Assembly: GCF_003667565.1 (NCBI RefSeq)
Contig: NZ_RCUX01000001.1
Coordinates: 124,001 to 188,000, forward strand
DNA: 64,000 bases
Reading direction: 5' to 3'
Source of the DNA: Mycetocola tolaasinivorans
GTDB lineage: Bacteria; Actinomycetota; Actinomycetes; Actinomycetales; Microbacteriaceae
Within the stretch, counting starts at the first letter, position 1; every line of letters begins with the position of its first letter. The translations under genes were made by a program, and so were the position numbers. Below are positions 1 through 6,828 of the stretch, piece after piece. A model generated the notes under the pieces. It saw nothing but the letters and a program-made list of their open reading frames with translations. It was not told where the DNA came from and ran no database searches.

Positions 1-135
1 GTCTATGTATTCCACCATTGAAGCGCGGGTAACCGCCTTGAGGATGCCGCCAGTGCCATCTGAGTACTGGACATCGGTGATGTGTTCATTTCTGGTGCCT
101 GGATAGGCGACCCGTACTCGGCGAATATAAATCAT
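1..135 (-). CDS. DUF3892-like protein, 3' part outside window
   Basis: The reverse complement reads open from an ATG at 135 to the window edge (45 codons), beginning MIYIRRVRVAYPGTRNEHIT. The pattern of an N-terminal beta strand, a His-Ile pair (EHITDVQYSDG) and a following Gly-rich turn resembles DUF3892 proteins, which are short and of unknown function. A good ribosome site (TGGAG, about 140-144) lies 4-5 bases before the ATG, which supports the start. The C-terminus is cut off by the window. A perfect hairpin stands just upstream (157-180). The family assignment comes from memory of the motif and is moderate. Confidence 0.6.
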   Translation of the reverse strand, partial: MIYIRRVRVAYPGTRNEHITDVQYSDGTGGILKAVTRASMVEYID

Positions 136-156
136 GTTGCTCCATTCAGTAAGTTT

Positions 157-180
157 GGTGTGGGCCAGATTGCCCACACC
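157..180 (-). promoter_or_regulatory. Hairpin in the leader of the DUF3892 gene
   Basis: Perfect 9-bp inverted repeat, GGTGTGGGC and GCCCACACC, with a 6-base loop. It ends 21 bases before the ATG at 135. No T-run follows in the direction of transcription, so it looks more like an RNA structure or operator than a terminator. Confidence 0.4.
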
Positions 181-460
181 AACCGTGATGTTATTGGAAA
201 CCATGAACGTTCGATATCACTGCTAGTGGGCCTTATCAAGACTCCAGAAATCTGTTATGGCAGTGTTGATTGGCGTCGGTTTGAGCCTGGTCAGGGGCCT
301 GAACGCGCCCACGTATCGGAGGAAAACGGCCTGCTCATCTCCCTTCGATCAACACGAGCGTGCGCTCATCTGGGGAGCCTCACTGGCGTAGCGCCCGTAT
401 CGTTTGTGTATCCAAATCTGCAAACGTGGGCGCAACACCACCCCTGTTTGACTCGCAGCT
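181..460. other. Gene-free stretch
   Basis: About 280 bases of lower GC content than the flanking genes. Open frames crossing it lack ribosome sites and resemble no family I know. It probably carries the upstream promoters of the divergent genes on either side, but no convincing -35/-10 pair could be picked out. Confidence 0.4.
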
Positions 461-2710
461 ATGCAAATCCGTGCCTCAGCCCGTACCGCGTTTTCCAGCG
501 TTCGTGGCACCGAAACGGCGGTGAGTACGCCGCGCCTCCTCTGGCCCGACGTCGCCAAGGGGCTCCTCATCATCCTCGTGGTGTTTTGGCACACGGTGGT
601 GAAGTCGTACCTGGAGGTTGACTGGCGGCTGCCGGTGCCGATTCCCGGCGCGTGGGGGATGATTGCCGACATCACGTATCCGGTGCGGATGCCGCTGTTC
701 TTTCTCATCTCGGGATGCTTCGCGGCGAGCGCGCTCGCGCGGCCGTGGGGTGCGGTGTTTCGGAACCGCGTGGTGCGATTCCTGTACCTCTACCTGCTGT
801 GGACGCTGATCCACACCGCCGCGATGTGGGCGTTTCCCGACTTTCCCACGCTCGTGCCACGATCCGTCGCCGCGTTCATTGAGGCGATCACCATCAGCCC
901 GACCAACACCTGGTATCTCTATGCGCTCGCGCTGTACTTTGTGGTGGCCAAGGTGCTTCGCGGAGTGCCCCGCTGGATTCCGCTGGGGCTGGCAGCCGCG
1001 CTGTCGATCGCGGTGGGGGCGGGGGTCATCGACATCGTGAGTAACCGCGGATCCCTCCTTGCGAACCTGTTGTTTTTCCTCATCGGGGCGTACGCGTCGC
1101 GACACGTGCTGAAGTTTGCCGCGCGGCCGCGTCCGGTGCTCGCCGGTGCGCTGGCTTTGCTCTACCTGGGTGCGTTTGCCCTGGTGCGCGTGACCGCGGT
1201 CGAGCAGGTGCCCGGGGTATTGCCGGCGCTTGCGCTGATCGGGGTGGGGATGGGGCTCGCGATCGCACCACTGCTGGCGCGGATCCCGAAGCTCGGCACC
1301 GGGCTCGCCGCGCTCGGTGCCCGCACCCTCCCGATCTACGTGATTCACATGCCCGTCCTCGTGCTGATCGACGCGCTCATCGTCGGGCCGCTCTCCGATG
1401 CCGGGGGAGTCGTGCAGCTTGCGGCGGCGATCACGTTGCCCGTCATCGTCACCACCGTCGTCATCGCCGCGAGCCTCTGGATCGCGCGCCTCATCTCGCG
1501 CGACGGGCTGCGCTGGCTGCTCGACCTGCCTAGCGCTCGCCATACCAGCCGCACCCTACCCTGGCGCACTCCGCTCGCCGTCCTCACCCTCGCGGCAATC
1601 GGCATCGCGGCCTCCGCGGCCACGGCGATCCCCGCGACAAACGATGCCCACACACCCGACGCCCACACACCCGGTGCCAGCCAACTCAGCGCCCACACAC
1701 CCGGTAGCAACACGCCCCACCGCTCCGCACACCGCCCCGGCGAGGTGAGCATCGGCGCGGCCGGCGACATCCTGCTCTACGACGCGTCGCGCGGGGTCCC
1801 GGCCGATCAGGCGACCGGGTACTTCGATCACGTGCGACCCTGGTTCACCGAGGACATCGTGACCGGTAACCTCGAACAGGCCCTCACCCCCGACAACGGC
1901 ACCACCAAGTGCGCCGGGCTGAACGACTGCTTTGCCTTTCGCAGCGACCCCGCGGCCGCCGCGAGCCTGCGCGGATTCACCGATCTCAACCTCGCCAACA
2001 ACCACAGCCGTGACTTCGGGCAGGGCAGCTATGACGCCACGCGGGCGGCGCTCGAGGGCGCGGGTATTCGCCCGGTGGGGGATCGAGACGAGATCAGTTA
2101 TACGCGGGTCGGTGACCTCACGGTCGCGATGATCGGGTTTGCGCCCTACCCCACGTTCAACCGGGTGACGGACCTCCGACACGTGCGCAAGATCGTTCGC
2201 ACGGCGTCCGAGCGTGCGGACATTGTGATCGTCCAGGCACACATGGGTGCCGAGGGGTCGGACGCAGACGCGGTCACGCCCGGGACCGAAACGATGTTCG
2301 GGGAGAACCGCGGCGACCCGATCGCGTTCGCCCATGCGGCGGTCGACGCGGGGGCCGACCTGGTGCTCGGGCACGGACCGCACATTCTGCGCGGAATGGA
2401 ATGGTATCGCGGCAGGCTCATCGCCTACAGTCTCGGAAACTTCGGCGGCGGGGGAGTCTTCGGGAAGGATCCCGCCACGCGATTTGGTGCCTACCTCTCG
2501 GTGACGCTGAGCGCCGACGGCACCGTGAGTGCCGCGCGGGTGCGCTCGATCCGATTCACCCGGGCAGACGGCATTCCCCAGCCCGACCCCGCCCACCAGG
2601 CCGCACACCTCATGAACCAGCGCGGCATCCGCGATTTCCGTGATACCGCCGCGATCATCAGCCCGGACGGCACGGTCGTCCCGACGGTACGTTCGCCCGC
2701 CCCGGGTTGA
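461..2710 (+). CDS. Acyltransferase-3 / CapA-like phosphatase fusion, membrane protein
   Basis: 749 residues with two joined modules. Residues about 25-345 form an acyltransferase-3 domain: it opens RLLWPDVAKGLLIILVVFWH with the early His, followed by about ten hydrophobic segments. Such proteins O-acylate cell-surface glycans or lipids. A low-complexity linker (about 390-425) repeats A-H-T-P-D/G. Residues about 428-740 are a CapA/PgsA-like metallophosphatase domain with GDILLYD, GNLEQAL, NNHSRDFG and HGPHILRG motifs. The second module should lie outside the membrane, so the protein probably modifies an exported polymer. GTG at 521 (residue 21) is an alternative start; neither start has a clear ribosome site. 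Confidence 0.85.
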   Translation: MQIRASARTAFSSVRGTETAVSTPRLLWPDVAKGLLIILVVFWHTVVKSYLEVDWRLPVPIPGAWGMIADITYPVRMPLFFLISGCFAASALARPWGAVFRNRVVRFLYLYLLWTLIHTAAMWAFPDFPTLVPRSVAAFIEAITISPTNTWYLYALALYFVVAKVLRGVPRWIPLGLAAALSIAVGAGVIDIVSNRGSLLANLLFFLIGAYASRHVLKFAARPRPVLAGALALLYLGAFALVRVTAVEQVPGVLPALALIGVGMGLAIAPLLARIPKLGTGLAALGARTLPIYVIHMPVLVLIDALIVGPLSDAGGVVQLAAAITLPVIVTTVVIAASLWIARLISRDGLRWLLDLPSARHTSRTLPWRTPLAVLTLAAIGIAASAATAIPATNDAHTPDAHTPGASQLSAHTPGSNTPHRSAHRPGEVSIGAAGDILLYDASRGVPADQATGYFDHVRPWFTEDIVTGNLEQALTPDNGTTKCAGLNDCFAFRSDPAAAASLRGFTDLNLANNHSRDFGQGSYDATRAALEGAGIRPVGDRDEISYTRVGDLTVAMIGFAPYPTFNRVTDLRHVRKIVRTASERADIVIVQAHMGAEGSDADAVTPGTETMFGENRGDPIAFAHAAVDAGADLVLGHGPHILRGMEWYRGRLIAYSLGNFGGGGVFGKDPATRFGAYLSVTLSADGTVSAARVRSIRFTRADGIPQPDPAHQAAHLMNQRGIRDFRDTAAIISPDGTVVPTVRSPAPG

Positions 2711-2761
2711 ACCATGACGCTCGATATGAAAGGGTGGGACACTCACCAACGGGGGACCCAC

Positions 2762-3214
2762 ATGAGCCACGAGCCACACCAGTCATCAACCGCAGCGGCA
2801 GAAAATCCGCTACTCGACCCGAGAGGCGGCCGAACGGCCACACAGATCCGCGCCGCCAAGAAGGGTGCCGTCATCCAGGCGCTCGTCGGTGCCGTAGTGG
2901 GCGCGATCACCCTGCCGGGCGTGTTCTTCGTCCTGCTCTGGGGCATCCTTGACGAACACTTCTGGATGCTGATCTTCGCGCCGATCATTCCGGTCCTCGT
3001 GTTCTGGGGGCTCGACGCCCTCATGAACGAAACACGATGGAGCCTGCTGCGCGGGCTCATCGCCGGGGTCTGCGTCCTCGTCGGCATCGTGCTCACCCTC
3101 CTGCCCGGCATCAACGTGATCGGACTGCTCGGCATCGGTGCGGTCGGTGGTTTCGTGGGCGTGCTCCTCTCACGAATCCGCGAGCTGGTGCGCCGCCCCG
3201 CCACAACCCGCTAG
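2762..3214 (+). CDS. Small membrane protein of unknown function
   Basis: 150 residues. Start chosen at ATG 2762 because GGGGGA lies 6 bases upstream; a longer frame from 2714 lacks this. About 45 hydrophilic residues precede at least three hydrophobic segments (about 55-78, 84-100, 110-150). No recognised domain. It ends 31 bases before the convergent GPP34 gene. Composition is typical of the region, so it is probably a real actinobacterial membrane protein. Confidence 0.7.
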   Translation: MSHEPHQSSTAAAENPLLDPRGGRTATQIRAAKKGAVIQALVGAVVGAITLPGVFFVLLWGILDEHFWMLIFAPIIPVLVFWGLDALMNETRWSLLRGLIAGVCVLVGIVLTLLPGINVIGLLGIGAVGGFVGVLLSRIRELVRRPATTR

Positions 3215-3245
3215 GTCGCGGCCACGCTCACACTCCCGCTCCCGC

Positions 3246-3971
3246 TCACACCCTCGGGATCACCACCACCGCCGCGATCACCGCATTCGTAATGACCGCC
3301 GCGAGCGTGCGGGTCACGGCCGATCCCGCGGCCGACGCACCCCAGTCGCCGCGCTCCAACTCCTTCCCGCGCGTATACACGGCACCGCTCCACGGGATTT
3401 CGCGATAAAACTGAGGGAGCGTGCCACTCGCCGACAGCAGTGCGATGGCGGCGCCGATGCGCGGGGTCGGCGTTTCACCGTCGATGAGGGCCGCCCGCAC
3501 CTGCGCGATCAGCGTGGCCCGGCGTTCGCTGCCCACGGAGAGCTTCGTCGAGGGGAAGATGCCGAGCGTTTTTGTCTCTTCGCGGTGCAGATCGCCGCGC
3601 GCGATGAGACGCTCGAGCACCGGCCCGCGCAGCGTCGGCCCGATCGCCGCCAGGACGGTCTGCACACCTCGCGGCTTCGCCGCCACGTACTCGAGCGCGG
3701 GCGCGAGAAGCTCATCCGGAGACGACGCATCGCCCACGGCCCGCACCCTCGCGCTCAGCGGGCCCTCCGCCACCATCTCGACCCGCTCGGCGAGGGCCAG
3801 ATCGCCCAGCACGCCACCGCCCAGCACATAAAACAGGATGTTCTCCCCGGCAATCGTGCCCGACTCGGGCTGGAAGAGAAGCAGCAGCACGTCCTCCACG
3901 AGGAGGGACGCATCAGCGGGAGGCACGGCAGAGGTCGAAACCTCCGTGGTGTGATCGCGACGGTCAGTCAT
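3246..3971 (-). CDS. GOLPH3/GPP34 family protein
   Basis: 241 residues. The opening LLVEDVLLLLFQPESG followed by LGGGVLGDLALAERVE is the typical start of the GPP34 (GOLPH3/Vps74) fold, an all-helical domain that binds phosphoinositides in eukaryotes. Bacterial relatives are common in actinomycetes and have no settled role. The PSTKLSVGSERR stretch and C-terminal helices also fit. The start overlaps the end of the MerR gene by 8 bases, so the two are one transcription unit. This suggests the protein serves whatever response the MerR regulator controls. Confidence 0.85.
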   Translation of the reverse strand: MTDRRDHTTEVSTSAVPPADASLLVEDVLLLLFQPESGTIAGENILFYVLGGGVLGDLALAERVEMVAEGPLSARVRAVGDASSPDELLAPALEYVAAKPRGVQTVLAAIGPTLRGPVLERLIARGDLHREETKTLGIFPSTKLSVGSERRATLIAQVRAALIDGETPTPRIGAAIALLSASGTLPQFYREIPWSGAVYTRGKELERGDWGASAAGSAVTRTLAAVITNAVIAAVVVIPRV

Positions 3972-4764
3972 CGGAATCTCCTTCGGTCATCTGCATCGGA
4001 AATGATGCTGCGGGTGAATCGGGTGAATCGGGGGAACCGGGTGAATCGGTCGGCACCATCGCGAGGGCGCTCGCGCGCACCAGCACATCCAGCTGTGCCT
4101 CGTTGTACACCTCGACAATGGTGTGCAAAAACGTGTCTCTGGTCACGGCCTCACCCATCGGCATGCGCCCGGTGGGATCCGCGAGCCAGTCATAGGTGCC
4201 CAAAAGATCGGCCAGTTGCGGTGCGAACGCCTCGGCGAGGCGCTGGCGGGTGGCCTCGTCGGCATCGGCGGGAAGGGCATCAAACTCGGTGCTTGCCGAA
4301 TCGGGCTCCGACTCAACCATGGTTTTCAAATCGTCCATCGCCGCCTCGTCATAGAGCTGCGAATACACCAGCATGAGCGAGCGCGCGGGCGTTGACAGCC
4401 GATCGGCGAGGTGCTCAAACCCGGAGGGAACATCGGTGGCGGTGCCGCCCTCCACGATTGCGCGGATCTCCGCCCGCGCTCGCTGCAGGCGTTCGATACT
4501 CGCCGCGAGATCCGCATCAATCGACAGCAGGGCCGCCCGCGGCGACGTGCCGGCAGAGCCCACCGACTCCATCTGGGCCAGCGGAACACCCAGCTCCCGA
4601 AGCCTGCGGATCTGCAACAGCCGGACAAGATGTCCGGCGTCGTACTGCTTATAGCCGTTCGAGAGGCGCCGCGGCTGCTCCAACAGCCCCGAGCGATGAT
4701 AGTGACGGACGGTGTTTACCGTGGTGCCCGCCAGCTCGGCAATCTCGCGTGTGCTCCAGGCCAT
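3964..4764 (-). CDS. MerR-family transcriptional regulator
   Basis: 266 residues from ATG 4764. The opening WSTREIAELAGTTVNTVRHY is the winged-helix DNA-reading motif, followed by GLLEQPRRLSNGYKQYD and the linker helix. The C-terminal 170 residues are helical and acidic, without the Cys residues of metal sensors, so a hydrophobic or drug-like ligand is more likely. The tail carries Asp-Ser-Pro-Gly repeats encoded by a short tandem repeat (about 4014-4050). A palindromic MerR promoter lies directly upstream (4821-4850), implying autoregulation. A second copy faces the divergent export-like gene. Confidence 0.9.
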   Translation of the reverse strand: MAWSTREIAELAGTTVNTVRHYHRSGLLEQPRRLSNGYKQYDAGHLVRLLQIRRLRELGVPLAQMESVGSAGTSPRAALLSIDADLAASIERLQRARAEIRAIVEGGTATDVPSGFEHLADRLSTPARSLMLVYSQLYDEAAMDDLKTMVESEPDSASTEFDALPADADEATRQRLAEAFAPQLADLLGTYDWLADPTGRMPMGEAVTRDTFLHTIVEVYNEAQLDVLVRASALAMVPTDSPGSPDSPDSPAASFPMQMTEGDSDD

Positions 4765-4820
4765 CACCGCTCCGTCCGCGTGGCACAGACCGGGAACTCC
4801 GGACGAGACCACTACCCCCA

Positions 4821-4850
4821 TCTAAAACCATGTTCCCGGAACAGGGTCAA
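4821..4850 (-). promoter_or_regulatory. MerR-type promoter/operator of the MerR-GPP34 unit
   Basis: Minus strand: -35 TTGACC (4850-4845), a 19-base spacer and a TTAGAT-like -10. The spacer holds the perfect dyad TGTTCC-C-GGAACA (4831-4843). An over-long spacer with central dyad is the signature of promoters activated by MerR proteins through DNA untwisting. Confidence 0.75.
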
Positions 4851-4887
4851 GGATTTTCGGAAAACCCCGCCGAATCCTCGCCTCGTC

Positions 4888-4918
4888 TTGACCCTGTGGT
4901 GGGAACACGGTGTTGACT
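4888..4918 (+). promoter_or_regulatory. Second MerR-type promoter, facing the export-like gene
   Basis: Plus strand: -35 TTGACC (4888-4893), a 19-base spacer with the half site GGGAACA shared with the divergent operator, then a weak -10 (TTGACT, 4913-4918). The bases TTGACCCTGT and GGGAACA are identical in both operators, so the same MerR protein probably binds both. Confidence 0.7.
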
Positions 4919-5005
4919 GCGTCCAGTGAGACACGCGGGCAACCCGGCCGGCGTGCCCCCGAACCGCACCCGCATCGGCATCATCGTCGGCGGAGAAGGA
5001 GCATC

Positions 5006-5656
5006 ATGAACAACCCCTACGAATGGCTACAGAGCGTCATCGACCAGGTGCCCGGCATCCTTCAACCGCTGATCGTCGCGGCCGCCGCCCTCATGCCCTA
5101 CATCGAGGGTGCGGGCGCCGCCGCCCGCGGCGTTCTCGCCGGTATCAACCCCGTGATCGCCGGAATCGCCGCGGCCCTCGGCAACATCCTGTGCGTGATC
5201 GGCGTCGTTGCGCTCGGTGCCCGAATCCGAGCGCGAACCATTGCCCGTCGCGCCGCCAAAATCACGAGTGGCCGGGACGCCCACCGGAGCGCGCCCGAGA
5301 CACACGCGGGACATCCCGCGGAGGGCCGGGCCGCACCCACCACCTCGTCGACGGTCACCACCGTCGAGACCACCGTCGAGACCACCGTCGAGACCACGGC
5401 GGACGACGGCAACGCCCACACCGAGCCACAATCAAAAGGTCGCACTCGTCTGCGTCGCTGGATGGTGTCGTTCGGTGTGCCGGGCGCGAGCATCCTCGCC
5501 CCGGCCGCCCTGCCCACCATGCTGACCGCCGCATTCTTCGTCGCCTCGGGCGTGCCGAAGGGATGGGTTATTCTCTGGCAGACCATCGCGATCGTCCTCT
5601 GGACCGCCGCGTTCACCGTGATTTCGGCAGGAGCGCTCGCGCTACTCGGTTGGTGA
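5006..5656 (+). CDS. Small multidrug-export-like membrane protein
   Basis: 216 residues from ATG 5006, with ribosome site GGAGAAGGAG just upstream. Membrane segments at about 18-40, 45-75, 150-175 and 190-215. The pattern VAAAALMPYIEGAGAAARGVL...INPVIAG matches the paralog at 63408-63875 (GMIPFVESYLGTVIGVFAGLNPIVAA) and the putative small multidrug export family; transport function is unproven. Unlike the paralog, it has a 60-residue hydrophilic insert containing three T-V-E-T units encoded by a 12-base tandem repeat (about 5359-5398). The gene lies behind a MerR-type promoter, divergent from the regulator. Confidence 0.75.
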   Translation: MNNPYEWLQSVIDQVPGILQPLIVAAAALMPYIEGAGAAARGVLAGINPVIAGIAAALGNILCVIGVVALGARIRARTIARRAAKITSGRDAHRSAPETHAGHPAEGRAAPTTSSTVTTVETTVETTVETTADDGNAHTEPQSKGRTRLRRWMVSFGVPGASILAPAALPTMLTAAFFVASGVPKGWVILWQTIAIVLWTAAFTVISAGALALLGW

Positions 5657-5678
5657 GCTGCCGAGCGTATAGTGCGCG

Positions 5679-6473
5679 TTAGCTCAGCGGCTCAATCTTC
5701 ACCGGCTTGCCCAGGTCGTAGAAGTGCTGGGTGTGGGTGCCGGTGGTGCCTATGAAGGACACGGTGGCCTGGGTGCCCACCGGGGTCCAGTCGTCGCCGA
5801 ACCAGAGGATGAACTCGCTCACCGGGATTTCGTTCCAGGTGAAGGGGCCGTCGCTGACGATCTTGAACGGTTCGACGGTGTCACCCGAGGGCGCGGAGAC
5901 CTGGTCCTTGGCGTCGTCGATGCGCCAGGCGGGCTGGGCCGCGATGAGTGTCGCGGTCTGTTCCAGATCGGAGTAGAAGCGGTATAGTTCGCCGGTGACG
6001 GCCACCAGCTGTTCCTCGGGCTTGTCGGAGTTGAGGTCGCCCTTGACCGGGCCGCTGCCGGAATCCACCCACATGTCGCCGTTCACGTAGGTGATGGTGA
6101 GGGGGCCGTTTGATCCCTGGAGGTCGGCGTGGAAGCTGTAGGTGGGGTCGTAGGTAAACTCGACCTCCCCGAAGGCATCCGCGGTGAGGTGTATCCTGCC
6201 CGAGCCGTAGCTCGACAGCGCCTCGGACACGCACTTCCCGAGCGCCGTGCCCTCCAGCTGGGCACCCAGTGCGAGCGTCAGCGCTGAGCACGAGGCCGGC
6301 ACCTGACGCTCGGCAGTGGCGGGTGTCGCGCTCGGGGCGTCGGTTTCCTGAGGGGCGGACGCCGCGGGAGACGCGGGCTTTTCGGTTTCCGAGGCCGCCG
6401 CGCAGCCGGTAAGTGCGAGCGCTGCGATCATCGTGGTGGTGGCGCTCATCAGGAGTCGCTGGCGGGTCTTCAC
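5679..6473 (-). CDS. Lipoprotein of unknown function
   Basis: 264 residues. Signal peptide with lipobox ALTGC (Cys at about 24), then a Pro/Ala/Thr-rich linker to about 60 and a globular domain with four Cys-poor beta-rich stretches (SYGSGRIHLTADAFGEVEFTYD, TYVNGDMWVDSGSGPVKG). This resembles the architecture of actinobacterial LppX/LprG-type or lumazine-binding-like lipoproteins, but I cannot place it. It converges on the export-like gene with a 22-base gap. It is predicted to be anchored outside the cytoplasmic membrane. Confidence 0.75.
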   Translation of the reverse strand: MKTRQRLLMSATTTMIAALALTGCAAASETEKPASPAASAPQETDAPSATPATAERQVPASCSALTLALGAQLEGTALGKCVSEALSSYGSGRIHLTADAFGEVEFTYDPTYSFHADLQGSNGPLTITYVNGDMWVDSGSGPVKGDLNSDKPEEQLVAVTGELYRFYSDLEQTATLIAAQPAWRIDDAKDQVSAPSGDTVEPFKIVSDGPFTWNEIPVSEFILWFGDDWTPVGTQATVSFIGTTGTHTQHFYDLGKPVKIEPLS

Positions 6474-6600
6474 GGGGACATCTCCTCATTGGGATAACGC
6501 GCGTCAGGGGTAGACCCATACGCGCCCACACTATCGATACTCCGCGGGGCGAGGCAATGGTGCCGAACACCCCGGTACCGGCATCATCGTCTGCGGTGAC

Positions 6601-6828
6601 TCACGCCTGGTCGTCTTTCCCGCCCCACGGATCCGTGATCCCCACCGAGCGCGCGATCCGGGGATACAGCGCCGCCGCAAGCGTGGACAGCACCGTGAGG
6701 AAGACGATGTGAACCTCCGGGAAGAGAATCCGAACGCTGCTGGTCAGCACTAACATCCCCACCAGATAGCAGATGAGGAACACTCCCGGCCGAATCCGCG
6801 GCCGTTCTGGGAACTGCTGATCAGACAC
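6601..6828 (-). CDS. Small two-segment membrane protein downstream of hrpB
   Basis: 75 residues from GTG 6828, whose codon overlaps the TGA of hrpB (8-base overlap). Two hydrophobic segments (about 14-32 and 35-55) precede a charged C-terminus ending DPWGGKDDQA. The overlap implies translational coupling to hrpB. No known family. A longer in-frame extension would lie inside hrpB and has poor coding character. Confidence 0.65.
   Translation of the reverse strand: MSDQQFPERPRIRPGVFLICYLVGMLVLTSSVRILFPEVHIVFLTVLSTLAAALYPRIARSVGITDPWGGKDDQA

Noticed and set aside
82..621. Open frame of 179 codons at the left end
   Set aside because: It crosses the start of the acyltransferase gene in another frame, has no ribosome site, and its C-terminal half is clearly a shadow of that gene.
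476..1543. Long minus-strand frame opposite the acyltransferase
   Set aside because: Arg/His/Gly-rich composition typical of antisense frames in high-GC DNA; the plus strand encodes a recognisable protein.
5690..5705. String TTAGCTCAGCGG resembling a tRNA D-arm
   Set aside because: It is the 3' end of the lipoprotein gene read on the other strand; no anticodon or T-arm follows.
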